DNA of 64,000 nucleotides, from assembly GCF_009668025.1 (NCBI RefSeq), contig NZ_WJXZ01000007.1, forward strand, positions 103,142 through 167,141, in the 5' to 3' direction. The DNA comes from Larkinella terrae. Lineage in GTDB: Bacteria > Bacteroidota > Bacteroidia > Cytophagales > Spirosomataceae. The notes below the pieces were generated by a model. It did not search any database, was not told the origin of the DNA, and was given only the letters and a program-made list of their open reading frames with translations. This document shows positions 43,328-52,120 of the stretch, piece by piece; position 1 is the stretch's first letter; every line of letters begins with the position of its first letter. The position numbers and the translations under genes were made by a program.

Positions 43328-43561
43328 ATGAATCTCCAGATTATTCACGATAGCAAAGGCAACCCAACCGGAGTGTTTATTCCGATGCAGGATTGGAAAC
43401 AATTGAAAAAAAGGTACCGGGATTTAGAACAGTATGAAGTCGAGGAGTCGACGAAAGAACAACTACTTTCTGAATTAAAAGAAGCTATTCTGGAATTAAA
43501 AGCTATCGAGCAGGGAACAAAACAGGCTCGTCCTCTAGCCGACCTCCTCAATGAGCTTTAA
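43328..43561 (+). CDS. Antitoxin-like protein of a RelE-type toxin-antitoxin pair
   Basis: A 77-residue protein starting at the ATG 43328. N-terminal MNLQIIHDSKGNPTGVFIPMQDWKQLK is typical of small antitoxins paired with RelE-like toxins in Bacteroidota; the C-terminal half is a Glu/Lys-rich helix that would wrap the toxin. It overlaps the toxin start by 11 nt, so translation is coupled. DNA-binding residues are not obvious, so autoregulation is uncertain. Confidence 0.7.
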   Translation: MNLQIIHDSKGNPTGVFIPMQDWKQLKKRYRDLEQYEVEESTKEQLLSELKEAILELKAIEQGTKQARPLADLLNEL

Positions 43562-43883
43562 AATAGTGACGCTGGCCTTGTTTGACAGGCAATTTAAACG
43601 CTTAGCTAAAAAATATCCCTCTCTTGCCAGAGACCTAGCACAACTGGGTGAAGAACTGCTGGCAAATCCGACGCTTGGCGAAGCACTGGGCAGCAACTTT
43701 TATAAAGTACGACTCAAAATTACCTCTAAACGTACTGGAAAGTCGGGTGGTGCCCGCGTAATCACTTACGTTAAGATTTTAAATGAGACGATTACCCTGT
43801 CTTTTATTTACGATAAATCGGAACGAAGTACTATTTCAGACGGTGAATTAGAAGACTTGATAAAGTTGCTGGAAGATAGCTAA
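43551..43883 (+). CDS. RelE-family toxin of a type II toxin-antitoxin pair
   Basis: A 110-residue protein of the RelE/HigB-like fold. N-terminal FDRQFKRLAKKYPSLARDL (two helices) and the strand motif KSGGARVITYVKI, then ITLSFIYDKSERSTISDGEL, match the PF06296-type RelE family. Such toxins cleave mRNA on the ribosome. Lys/Arg-rich active surface is present; the catalytic residues are poorly conserved in this family. Coupled to the antitoxin by an 11-nt overlap. It converges on the ChaN gene with 7 nt between. Confidence 0.8.
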   Translation: MSFKIVTLALFDRQFKRLAKKYPSLARDLAQLGEELLANPTLGEALGSNFYKVRLKITSKRTGKSGGARVITYVKILNETITLSFIYDKSERSTISDGELEDLIKLLEDS

Positions 43884-43890
43884 ATATTCC

Positions 43891-44760
43891 TCAATACGTC
43901 TTCGTCATATCCGCGGGAATATGCAGAATAAAATTGGCCATATTCCGATTGGCTTTATCCGGTTTTTCCACGTCCGGCACCTCGACCGATGCAATCGTAA
44001 CGATCTTTAAATCCGGCTGTTGCTGGCGCAAATACCAGCTGATTCCCTCGAAATTGTTGGAGTGATACGACCCGTTGTAGTGCAGAAAAGTGGTGCCGGG
44101 TTTGCGGTTTTGCAGGATAAAATACGCCATCGTGGCATCCTTGATGGCCTGGGCGCGGGCAAAATTTCCACCCTGTTCCGGGTCGGGCTTCGAGCCGCTG
44201 CCGTGCATCATGTCCAGCATGGCTTTGTAACCGGGCAACGTCAGATCGACCGTAATGGGGAGGGGCGCAATCCAGGCTTTCTGAGCCGCCGGAACCGTAT
44301 CGAGCGACGCCAGCCCCTGCCGCGAAACCGCACTGGCATACCGTCGGGGCACGTTGGTGGCTATCATGGTCAGTTTGTGGTCACGGGCGAAATCGACCAG
44401 CGGGCGGTAATCGGTTTTGTAATTATTCCAGAGCCGGGCCTGTTTCGGAAACTCCTTGTCCGTGGTTTTTCCGGAAATGTAATCCGATAAAGCCGTCTGG
44501 TTATCCGCTTCGAACATCTCAGCTCCCAGAATCAACTGCTCTTTTTTCGCTTCGTATAAATCCTTCGTCAGTTGCAGTTCCAGCCAATGACAAATCGGGT
44601 TGTTGTGCAGCTCGCCAAAGAAAACCACATCTGCATCGGTGGCTTCTTTCAGAACCTTCTGATAGGGAACGGTTTTTAATTTCTGGGAATAAAACTGGTA
44701 AGCCGGTTTATCGCTCGTGAACGCAAGGCAGCCGAGCGCGAGCAGTAGGAGGTATTTCAT
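43891..44760 (-). CDS. ChaN-family (PF04187) heme-binding-like exported protein
   Basis: A 289-residue protein. The start at 44760 gives a short signal (MKYLLLLALGCLAFTS) with a possible lipobox Cys (ALGC). Family marks are VVFFGELHNNPICHWLELQL (His-containing motif), LGAEMFEADNQ, and later FLHYNGSYHSNNFEGISWYL with His residues. ChaN-type proteins bind heme or iron at the outer membrane in some species; TIKI-like members are proteases with the same fold. Function here is uncertain. Transcribed on its own, with a 29-bp inverted repeat upstream. Confidence 0.8.
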   Translation of the reverse strand: MKYLLLLALGCLAFTSDKPAYQFYSQKLKTVPYQKVLKEATDADVVFFGELHNNPICHWLELQLTKDLYEAKKEQLILGAEMFEADNQTALSDYISGKTTDKEFPKQARLWNNYKTDYRPLVDFARDHKLTMIATNVPRRYASAVSRQGLASLDTVPAAQKAWIAPLPITVDLTLPGYKAMLDMMHGSGSKPDPEQGGNFARAQAIKDATMAYFILQNRKPGTTFLHYNGSYHSNNFEGISWYLRQQQPDLKIVTIASVEVPDVEKPDKANRNMANFILHIPADMTKTY

Positions 44761-44817
44761 GAGAAGGTTATTATTTAGACGCAATATAAACAAGGATTTG
44801 CTGGCTTGGTAAAAAAA

Positions 44818-44916
44818 GGGGTTATTTCGCGGAGTTGAGCGGAGTTTATAAGAGTTCTGCAGAGTTTTTTCTCCGCATAACTTCTCTAACTCCGCTCAAC
44901 TCCGCGAAATAACCCC
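44818..44916. repeat. Perfect 29-bp inverted repeat between ChaN and DUF1080 genes
   Basis: Arms 44818-44846 and 44888-44916 are perfect 29-nt inverted copies (GGGGTTATTTCGCGG...). Loop of 41 nt. It lies 26 nt past the DUF1080 stop on the minus strand. No T-tract at the base. Confidence 0.9.
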
Positions 44917-44942
44917 CCTTTAAAAAGGCTGCTCTAAAGTTT

Positions 44943-45740
44943 TTACAACTCCCGAATCCAGATGTTCCGGAATCCGACCGGATTGCCGTGATCCTGCAGC
45001 AACAGCGGACCTTTGCCATGCGCCTGAACTTTCGGGTAACCGATGTATTCCGTGGTTCCTTTGATGTTGAAGTTGTTCAGCACCAGCACACCGTTCAGCA
45101 AAACTGTCACCTTGCCCATTTCGGCCATCATGCCGTCTTTGTTGAATTTGGGAGCGAAGTAAATGATGTCGTAGGTCTGCCATTCGCCCGGTTTGCGGCT
45201 TGGATTAACCAGCGGAATCGCCTGTTTGTAGATCGATCCCACCATCCCGTTTGAATACGTCGGGTTGTTGTAACCGTCGAGCACCTGCAGCTCGTAGCGG
45301 CCCTGCAGAAAAATACCGCTGTTGCCGCGTCCCTGACCGTTGCCTTCTACTTTATCGGGCGTCCGGAATTCGATGTGAAGCTGGAAATCCTGGAATTCCT
45401 GCTTGGTGCGCAGGGAAGCGCCTTTGGCCGAAAACATGGCGCCATCGCGAACCGGCCAGGGGTTCGAGCCTTCCGTTACACCACCCCAGGCGTCGGGGCT
45501 GTAGCCTTTTACCGATACCCACTTGCTGCCGTCCTTTCCGTCAAATAAAACGATCGCATCGGACGGGGCCGTGGTGCCCGATGCCGTGCCGGGCGATAAT
45601 TCACCCGGTGTTACCACCCGAGGAACAGGTTCCCAGATTTCGGATGATTCCGGATTTTGTTTGGGTTTTTCCTTTTCCTGGGCAATCGCCAGTTGGGTCA
45701 GACCTAAAACAAGGGCAAGGGCTAAAGTACTTTTTTTCAT
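44943..45740 (-). CDS. Exported DUF1080 protein (3-keto-glycoside hydrolase family)
   Basis: A 265-residue protein with a signal peptide (MKKSTLALALVLGLTQLAIAQ), a Pro-rich linker (about 25-60) and one DUF1080 domain (about 65-265). Landmarks: AIVLFDGKDGSKWVSV, FQLHIEFRTPD, GNSGIFLQGRYELQVLDGY, KPGEWQTYDIIYFAP and a final GFRNIWIREL. The RYELQVLD motif is close to that of the protein at 46007, encoded divergently 266 nt away, so the pair may share regulation and substrate. Confidence 0.88.
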   Translation of the reverse strand: MKKSTLALALVLGLTQLAIAQEKEKPKQNPESSEIWEPVPRVVTPGELSPGTASGTTAPSDAIVLFDGKDGSKWVSVKGYSPDAWGGVTEGSNPWPVRDGAMFSAKGASLRTKQEFQDFQLHIEFRTPDKVEGNGQGRGNSGIFLQGRYELQVLDGYNNPTYSNGMVGSIYKQAIPLVNPSRKPGEWQTYDIIYFAPKFNKDGMMAEMGKVTVLLNGVLVLNNFNIKGTTEYIGYPKVQAHGKGPLLLQDHGNPVGFRNIWIREL

Positions 45741-45789
45741 TCGTCAGAATAGGATTGGGTGAACAATGATTTGCACGAAAAACCGCCTT

Positions 45790-45797
45790 CAAAGATA
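45790..45797 (-). promoter_or_regulatory. -7 box (TATCTTTG) for the DUF1080 gene at 44943-45740
   Basis: Exact TANNTTTG match on the minus strand, 49 nt before the ATG. The nearest upstream TTG is only 11 nt away, so the -33 element is unclear. Confidence 0.35.
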
Positions 45798-46006
45798 GGC
45801 GAAAATGTCAACGCATGAGTCGCTCCGGCTTGCGAGACTTTATTTTTTAATTCTGTCCGATAAAGAACCGGATACCTGTAAGTGAAGGACGTCTCTTGAA
45901 ATTCTGAAAACCGCTATCGAAATAATGCAGTAGATGGGTGGAAGTGCAATCAATTTTATAAAAATTTTTAAAAAATAGGTAACTTCCCGACTTCATCTAA
46001 AATCTA

Positions 46007-47878
46007 ATGAAGTCAACCTCTATGAACACGACGTTCGCCCGTTTGGTGTTTGGTGTCGGGTGGGTCTTTAGCGCCGGACTGGCTATTGCCCAGCCCAAAA
46101 CGGACCAGCCCGCAGCTCTGCCACTAAACGATTTAAGTGCTTTCCAAAAACCGGGTAACAACTGGCGTATAGTCGGTGACGTTTCCGGCGATCTGAACCA
46201 GAAAGACGTCCTGAAAAGTACACCGGGAACTGGAATTCTGGTCAATTTGCCCGCTAAAGACGGGAACATCGATCTGGTATCGAATTTCCAGCACGGTGAT
46301 GTGGATCTCGATCTGGATTTTTTGATTGCGAAAGGTTCGAACTCGGGGGTCTATCTGCAGGGGCGCTACGAAATTCAACTGCTCGATAGCTGGGGAGCCA
46401 AAAATCCCAAAGCGGGCGATAATGGTGGTATTTACGAACGTTGGGACGATAGCCGCCCCGATGGACAGAAAGGCTACGACGGCCACCCTCCCCGTCAGAA
46501 TGCCAGCCGGGCACCCGGTTTGTGGCAACACCTGAAGATTTCATTCCAGGCTCCGCGCTTCGACGCCAGCGGCAAGAAAATCGAAAACGCCCGCATGTTG
46601 CTCGTTGAACTGAACGGCGTGGCGATTCACGAAAACGTCGAACTGGCGGGACCCACCCGCGGGGCGCTCGGTAAAGACGAGGTAGCCAGCGGGCCGCTCC
46701 GGATTCAGGGCGATCACGGCCCGGTTGCAATCCGGAACATCATCATTAAAAACTACGATAAACCGCGTCCGGAATTGATGAACCTGAAATATGCGGTTTA
46801 CAAGGGACGATTCGATAAAGAACCGGATTTCAGCAAATTGCCGCCGGAAGCCGAAGGTTCGTCGGTTATTCTGACGGCCAACGTGACCCGCATTCCGAAC
46901 GACTTTCTGATTCGCTACACCGGCACGCTTCGCGTGAAGGAAGCCGGTGATTACGCCTTCAATCTGGGTGCTGCCGGTGGCGGTGGCATGATGAAGATCA
47001 ACAACAAAACCGTTATTACGCCCGGCGACCGCCGTCAGCGCGGGAGCATTACGCTGCCCGCGGGCGATGTGCCGTTCGAGTTGTTGTACGCCAAAATGGA
47101 GGACTGGGCCAGACCGTCGATCGGCCTGGCGGTAACCGGACCCGGCATTCGCGAATACATCATCAGCGACGCCAGCGGTGCCTACAACGGCGATCCCACC
47201 GATCCGATCATGGTTGATGCGTCGACCAACACCATTCTGCGGAGTTTTATGGATATGCCCGGCTATAAAAATAAAGAAGGCCGGACGTTACGGGTTGTTC
47301 ATGCGGTTTCGGTGGGCAGCCCCGAGCAGGTGCATTACACCTATGACATGGACAATGGTGCACTGGTGCAGGTCTGGCGGGGACAGTTTTTGGACACAAC
47401 GCCCATGTGGCACGAGCGGGGCGATGGTTCGTCGCGGCCGATGGGTATGGTACAGCGACTGGGCGCGCCGGTATTAGGACTCGCTAAGTTGTCGTCTCCA
47501 ACGGCGGCCTGGGCTACCGACACGACCGGCAGCGGTTTTCGTCCACGGGGCTATGTGCTCGACGAAGGCGATCGTCCGACGTTTAGGTATCAAACCTTCG
47601 GTTCCACGGTTACGGATGCGACCCGCGTGCTGGAAAACGGGCAGGGCGTTCGCCGGGAAGTGACGGTACAAAATCCCGCCGGTGACCTGTACGCCCGGTT
47701 GGCGGAAGGTAGCACGATTGCAGCTTTGGAAAACGGCATGTACATCGTGGATGGAAAGGCGTATTACGTGCGCATCGACGATGCCGGTGGGGCAACACCC
47801 GCCGTTCGGAAAGTGGGCGATCGACAGGAACTGATCGTTCCGGTGAAGGGAAAATTGGTTTACTCGATCCTGTTTTAA
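46007..47878 (+). CDS. Exported DUF1080 protein with PA14-like and C-terminal beta domains
   Basis: A 623-residue protein; starts at 46007 or 46022 both precede the signal peptide (ends GLAIAQ). Residues about 40-250 are a DUF1080 domain (GSNSGVYLQGRYEIQLLDSWG, GLWQHLKISFQAPRFD, GPVAIRNIIIKNY). Residues about 258-385 resemble a PA14-type carbohydrate-binding domain (DFLIRYTGTLRVKEAGDYAFNLGAAGGGGMMKINNKTVI). The last 230 residues are beta-rich and unassigned (VHYTYDMDNGALVQVWRGQFLD). Three nt separate it from the propeller-cytochrome gene downstream, so they form one operon. Probably a glycan-binding 3-keto-glycoside enzyme. Confidence 0.8.
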   Translation: MKSTSMNTTFARLVFGVGWVFSAGLAIAQPKTDQPAALPLNDLSAFQKPGNNWRIVGDVSGDLNQKDVLKSTPGTGILVNLPAKDGNIDLVSNFQHGDVDLDLDFLIAKGSNSGVYLQGRYEIQLLDSWGAKNPKAGDNGGIYERWDDSRPDGQKGYDGHPPRQNASRAPGLWQHLKISFQAPRFDASGKKIENARMLLVELNGVAIHENVELAGPTRGALGKDEVASGPLRIQGDHGPVAIRNIIIKNYDKPRPELMNLKYAVYKGRFDKEPDFSKLPPEAEGSSVILTANVTRIPNDFLIRYTGTLRVKEAGDYAFNLGAAGGGGMMKINNKTVITPGDRRQRGSITLPAGDVPFELLYAKMEDWARPSIGLAVTGPGIREYIISDASGAYNGDPTDPIMVDASTNTILRSFMDMPGYKNKEGRTLRVVHAVSVGSPEQVHYTYDMDNGALVQVWRGQFLDTTPMWHERGDGSSRPMGMVQRLGAPVLGLAKLSSPTAAWATDTTGSGFRPRGYVLDEGDRPTFRYQTFGSTVTDATRVLENGQGVRREVTVQNPAGDLYARLAEGSTIAALENGMYIVDGKAYYVRIDDAGGATPAVRKVGDRQELIVPVKGKLVYSILF

Positions 47879-47881
47879 TTT

Positions 47882-49897
47882 ATGAAACGAATACATACAT
47901 CCATTCTTCGCCGGGCCGCGGCTGGCATCCTGTTGTCAGCGGCTACTTTCTCGGTGGGCTGGGCGCAGGAGTCGCCCAAGGAAGAAGATTTTTATAAAAT
48001 TCTGAAGGTGTCGGCACCGGAAGGCACTTTGCTGGAAGTAGGCGGTTTGACCGTTCTGCCGAACGGCGATCTGGGCGTTGCCACCCGTCGGGGCGACATT
48101 TTTATCGTTGAAAACCCGACGAGCCGCCGTCCGTTCTTCCGCAAATTTGCGTCGGGATTACACGAAGTACTGGGCCTGGCCTACAAAGACGGCGCCCTGT
48201 ATTGCGCCCAGCGTGGCGAGTTGACCAAACTGGTGGATTCGAACAAGGACGGAAAAGCCGATATTATCGAAACCGTCACCAACATACCGGTTTCGGGTCA
48301 CTACCACGAATATACATTTGGTCCTAAAATCGCGCCCGATGGTTCGTATTTTATTTCCGGTAACGTCGCTTTCGGTGACGAAAAATGGTGGGCGGGCGAA
48401 AGTCGTGTCCCCTGGCGTGGCTGGATCATGCACATTACCAAGGACGGTCAGATCGAGCCCTGGGCAACAGGCGTTCGCTCACCAGCCGGTTTGGGAATGA
48501 TCAACGGCGAATTGTTTTACGCCGATAACCAGGGCGACTGGATTGGTTCCGGGGGCGTTTGGCACGTCAAAAAAGGAGCTTTTATGGGTCACCCGGCGGG
48601 TTTGCGCTGGAGTGCCGACCCGAAATCGCCGGTTAAGCTAACGCAGGAGCAGTTATACGCCAAAATTAATCCGCGCGACAACCGTGACGAGCGGGGCCGG
48701 GCCATCAAACCGGAAAACGTGATCGACGAAAAATACTACACCTTGTTCGAAATGAAGAAGGATTTTCCGGAAATTCAACTGCCAGTGGTTTGGCTGCCGC
48801 ACGGAATTCAGGGCATTTCCAACTCGGAAATCGTTCAGATTCCGGAGGGTTCATTCGGACCTTTTTCGGGACAATTGCTGGTTGGCGATCAGGGCCAGAG
48901 CAAAATTACCCGGGTTTTTATGGAGAAAGTGAAAGGCGAATACCAGGGTGCTTCGATCGATTTCCGCAGCGGTTTTCGCTCGGGGGTTTTGCGGATGGCG
49001 TGGGCCAAAGACGGTTCGCTGTTTGTCGGCGAAACCAACCGTGGCTGGGGTTCGGCGGGCGATGCCGACGAAGGCTTGCAACGCCTGACCTGGAACAACC
49101 AGATGCCGTTTGAAATGCGGGCAGTTCGGGCCATGCCGGACGGTTTTGAGGTGGAATTCACCACGCCCGTCGACCGGAAATCTGCCGAAGATCTGGCTTC
49201 GTATTCGGTCGAAAGCTTCATTTACAAATACCACCCGGTTTATGGTAGCCCGACGGTCAACAAGGAAACCTGCTCAGTGAAAGGTGTTAAAGTGTCGGCC
49301 GACGGTTTGAAAGCCCGCGTGATTGTCGACAACCTGCGCCAGTATTACATCCACAACCTGACGCTTGAAGGGGTTCGGGCCGCTCAGGGTTCGTATTCGC
49401 TGGTTCACCCCACCGCTTACTACACGCTGAACAACCTGCCCGAAGGTCAGAAACTGGCGATGAACGAAGTGAGTACGTTTAACTCATCGGCGTCGAAAAC
49501 CGCTCCGGCGGGCAAAAAAGGCGTTCCGGCAAAACCGGGTGTAAAAACCGGTACGAAAACGGCAGCAACTGGTACAAAAACCGGTGCGCTGATCGCCAAA
49601 GCGCCGACCTTCGAGGAGGTAAAACCGCTGCTCAACCGCCATACCTGTACGGCCTGCCACAATGCCGAAAAACGGCAGGTCGGCCCGGCATTTGTCGATG
49701 TAGCGAAGAAAGGCTATTCGAACGAGAAAATTCTGGAGCTGATCTACAATCCGAAACCGCAAAACTGGCCGGATTATTCGACTGAAATGCCACCGATGCC
49801 GCAGGTTCCCAAAGCCGACGCCATGAAAATTGCCGCCTGGATCAATTCGCTGGCCGGTGGAAACGGAGGAACTGCCAAAAACGCGGATCAGCCGTAA
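47882..49897 (+). CDS. Sugar-dehydrogenase-like beta-propeller fused to a cytochrome c domain
   Basis: A 671-residue exported protein (signal about 1-28, VGWAQ). Residues about 40-420 form a beta-propeller like PQQ-dependent glucose/sorbosone dehydrogenases and the Pirellula-type membrane-bound dehydrogenases (GLTVLPNGDLGVATRRGDI, LGLAYKDGALYCAQRGELTKL, VRSPAGLGMI). After a linker rich in Ala, Gly, Lys and Thr (about 535-570), a cytochrome c domain has CTACH at 589-593 and a Met-rich MPPMPQ. It should oxidise a sugar or alcohol and pass electrons to its own heme. PQQ contacts are not verified. Operon with the DUF1080-PA14 gene. Confidence 0.8.
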   Translation: MKRIHTSILRRAAAGILLSAATFSVGWAQESPKEEDFYKILKVSAPEGTLLEVGGLTVLPNGDLGVATRRGDIFIVENPTSRRPFFRKFASGLHEVLGLAYKDGALYCAQRGELTKLVDSNKDGKADIIETVTNIPVSGHYHEYTFGPKIAPDGSYFISGNVAFGDEKWWAGESRVPWRGWIMHITKDGQIEPWATGVRSPAGLGMINGELFYADNQGDWIGSGGVWHVKKGAFMGHPAGLRWSADPKSPVKLTQEQLYAKINPRDNRDERGRAIKPENVIDEKYYTLFEMKKDFPEIQLPVVWLPHGIQGISNSEIVQIPEGSFGPFSGQLLVGDQGQSKITRVFMEKVKGEYQGASIDFRSGFRSGVLRMAWAKDGSLFVGETNRGWGSAGDADEGLQRLTWNNQMPFEMRAVRAMPDGFEVEFTTPVDRKSAEDLASYSVESFIYKYHPVYGSPTVNKETCSVKGVKVSADGLKARVIVDNLRQYYIHNLTLEGVRAAQGSYSLVHPTAYYTLNNLPEGQKLAMNEVSTFNSSASKTAPAGKKGVPAKPGVKTGTKTAATGTKTGALIAKAPTFEEVKPLLNRHTCTACHNAEKRQVGPAFVDVAKKGYSNEKILELIYNPKPQNWPDYSTEMPPMPQVPKADAMKIAAWINSLAGGNGGTAKNADQP

Positions 49898-49936
49898 GGG
49901 TAAAACGTCCAGCTATTTTTAACGGTTCATTCTTAA

Positions 49937-49975
49937 AAACAGCACAGCCCGGCCAATGGTCGGGCTGTGCTGTTT
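49937..49975. terminator. Terminator between convergent genes at 49.9 kb
   Basis: A perfect 15-bp stem (AAACAGCACAGCCCG / CGGGCTGTGCTGTTT) with a 9-nt loop, 39 nt after the propeller-cytochrome stop. Confidence 0.8.
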
Positions 49976-50059
49976 CCGGGGTACTAAAAACCGCTACAAG
50001 GACGTAGGTCGGCGTATCGCTCCGGGAGGTTTTATTAAATTTGGATTACGCTGTGGCAG

Positions 50060-50584
50060 TCACTTTACCGGAATCGCAATGGTTGCGTTATCCCAGGCAA
50101 TCGTTACATCGGAGTCCGTTGGGGTGATGGTCAGTTTTTCCACCGGCGTTGCGTTCGTTTTAACCGGAACCGTGAACTGAGCGACGTCTTTTTTCTTCAA
50201 TTCGACTCCTTTCACCGGGTCGATGTAGTCGTACGCGCCCCATTGCCCCAATTTGCTATTCAGGATAACCGTCCATTCTTTTTCATTCGGAATGGTAAAG
50301 AGCGTATACGTGCCCGCTTTCACCGGTTTTCCGCCAAATGTAACATCTTTGGCAAATGTAATTTCGGTCGCTTCGTCGGCACCAGTCCGCCAAACCGTCC
50401 CGTATTTCTCCAAACCGTTCGGGCCAAAAATAACACGTCCCCGTTTCGAGGGTTGCCCGTAAACGACTTTTACATTTTTACCGGGGCTTTCAACTTTCAG
50501 GTGTGGACTTTTGGCCTGCGCAAAAACAAGGGTTGAGGTTGCCGTAACCAGCAACGCAAACAATACTAACAATCCCTTTTTCAT
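50060..50584 (-). CDS. DUF2911-family exported protein
   Basis: A 174-residue protein with a signal peptide (about 1-23, VFAQ). The DUF2911 pattern is clear: VVYGQPSKRGRVIFG, YGTVWRTGADEATEITFAKDV, GTYTLFTIPNEKEWTVILN, QWGAYDYID. DUF2911 proteins are periplasmic beta-sandwich proteins of unknown role, common in Bacteroidota. Usual length. No operon partner. Confidence 0.88.
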   Translation of the reverse strand: MKKGLLVLFALLVTATSTLVFAQAKSPHLKVESPGKNVKVVYGQPSKRGRVIFGPNGLEKYGTVWRTGADEATEITFAKDVTFGGKPVKAGTYTLFTIPNEKEWTVILNSKLGQWGAYDYIDPVKGVELKKKDVAQFTVPVKTNATPVEKLTITPTDSDVTIAWDNATIAIPVK

Positions 50585-50796
50585 AGGTAATAGAAAGTTT
50601 TTAGTGAATGATTGGTCACAAATAAAACAAAACTTAGACCAAAAAGATAGAGAACTGGTTTAATCGGACGATAAAATAAGTTGAAAGGTCAGTCGAAATA
50701 GTTCAATCCAATGTGAAGAAATTACCAAATAGATCGAGAGAATCAAACTCTTTTGTCTTTCTGGCCGATTGATTTTCCCTTTGCCGCCGAACCGCT

Positions 50797-50804
50797 TACC
50801 TTTG
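50797..50804 (+). promoter_or_regulatory. -7 box (TACCTTTG) for the hydrolase-serine operon
   Basis: Exact TANNTTTG match 22 nt before the ATG at 50826; a -33 TTG at 50769-50771 is 25 nt upstream. A transcript starting just after the box could not use the frame-open start at 50769, which supports 50826 as the true start. Confidence 0.5.
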
Positions 50805-50825
50805 TGTTTCTTCAGAGAATACCTT

Positions 50826-51818
50826 ATGCCGCTGATTACCACTTCGGATTATCGTCCGCCCGCTCATTTGTGGAACGGACATTTGCAAACCATCATCCCG
50901 GCTTTGTTCCGAAAAGTCAGCGTAGCCTACACCCGCGAGCGTATTGAAACCCCCGACGACGATTTTCTGGACCTGGACTGGAGCTTTGCTGAAGTTAAGA
51001 CCGGGCCGCCGGGCGGTGATGAGTTAACGATTCTCTCCCACGGTTTGGAAGGTGATTCCCGGCGGCAGTATCTGGCGGGAATGGTTCGGCACCTGAACGG
51101 GGGCGGTTTTGATTGTTTAGCCTGGCATTACCGCAGTTGCAGTGGCGAAATGAACCGACAGGCTCGGTTTTATCACCTCGGCGAAACTGGTGATCTGCAA
51201 GTGGTTATCAATCATGCGTTGGCAAAAGGCTATCGGCATATTAATCTGATGGGATTTAGTGCGGGCGGAAATGTGACCCTGAAATACCTCGGAGAGCAGG
51301 GAACCGCGATTCATCCGGCCATTGAAAAAGCCGTCGTGTTTTCCGTGCCCTTACACCTGACTACGGCCTCGCGCCGACTAGAAGCGTGGGACAGTCAGGT
51401 GTATAACAAGCGCTTTAACCGGACACTCAAGCGCAAAGTTTTTGAAAAAGCCGCCCTCATGCCGGGAGCCATTCCGACGGAGGGATTGCAAAAAGTGCGA
51501 ACTTTGCGGGAATTCGACAACCTGTTTACATCCCAATTACACGGTTTTCGTGATGCCGAGGATTATTACGAGCAGAGCAGCGCCTTGCAATACCTGGACA
51601 AAATTGCGATCCCGACTTTAATTGTTAATGCCAAAAATGACCCTTTTTTGTCGCGCGAATGTTTCCCGGAAGAACTGGCGCGTCAACTTCCCAACGTCTG
51701 GATGGAGTTTCCAACGCAGGGAGGCCATTGCGGTTTTGCCCCCGCCGGACCAAACAAAACGGTTTACTGGTCGGAAGAGCGGGCATTGCGGTTTTTGAAA
51801 AATGATGCTGTACAGTGA
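50826..51818 (+). CDS. YheT-like alpha/beta hydrolase
   Basis: A 330-residue cytoplasmic hydrolase of the YheT/EMB8 family. The start MPLITTSDYRPPAHLWNGHLQT is the family's typical N-terminus and lies just after a promoter box. Motifs: DFLDLDW, LSHGLEGDS oxyanion region, nucleophile Ser in MGFSAGGNVTLKY, and the catalytic His in QGGHCGF near the C-terminus. Relatives are short-chain esterases of uncertain substrate. First gene of an apparent operon with the toxin-antitoxin pair and serine genes. Confidence 0.88.
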   Translation: MPLITTSDYRPPAHLWNGHLQTIIPALFRKVSVAYTRERIETPDDDFLDLDWSFAEVKTGPPGGDELTILSHGLEGDSRRQYLAGMVRHLNGGGFDCLAWHYRSCSGEMNRQARFYHLGETGDLQVVINHALAKGYRHINLMGFSAGGNVTLKYLGEQGTAIHPAIEKAVVFSVPLHLTTASRRLEAWDSQVYNKRFNRTLKRKVFEKAALMPGAIPTEGLQKVRTLREFDNLFTSQLHGFRDAEDYYEQSSALQYLDKIAIPTLIVNAKNDPFLSRECFPEELARQLPNVWMEFPTQGGHCGFAPAGPNKTVYWSEERALRFLKNDAVQ

Positions 51819-51832
51819 AAATTCAACTGATA

Positions 51833-52120
51833 ATGGACGCGGAACAAATAAAGCAGATTCTAAAAGTGAATAAAGATGTTCTCTTTCATCGCTATCCGTT
51901 GGTGTCGATCGCTTTATTCGGTTCTTACGCTGACGGAACTGCTACGGAAGAAAGCGACGTGGATATTATGGTTGAGTTTAGTGAGCCCGTTGGTTTTGAG
52001 GTAGTTGATCTGGCGATTGAACTAGAAGAGTTACTTCAGAAAAAGGTTGATTTAGTAACACGAAAAGCAATCAAACCCAGATTACTTCCATTTATCAGCA
52101 AGCAATTACAGTATGTCTAA
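51833..52120 (+). CDS. MntA-type minimal nucleotidyltransferase antitoxin
   Basis: A 95-residue protein from the ATG at 51833; a GTG at 51815, overlapping the previous stop, would add six residues. The nucleotidyltransferase motif G30-S31-x(10)-D42-x-D44 (GSYADGTATEESDVD) is complete, and Asp73 (KKVDLV) is the third metal ligand. MntA antitoxins add AMP groups to a Tyr of HepT. Its stop overlaps the HepT start by 8 nt. Cytoplasmic. Confidence 0.85.
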   Translation: MDAEQIKQILKVNKDVLFHRYPLVSIALFGSYADGTATEESDVDIMVEFSEPVGFEVVDLAIELEELLQKKVDLVTRKAIKPRLLPFISKQLQYV

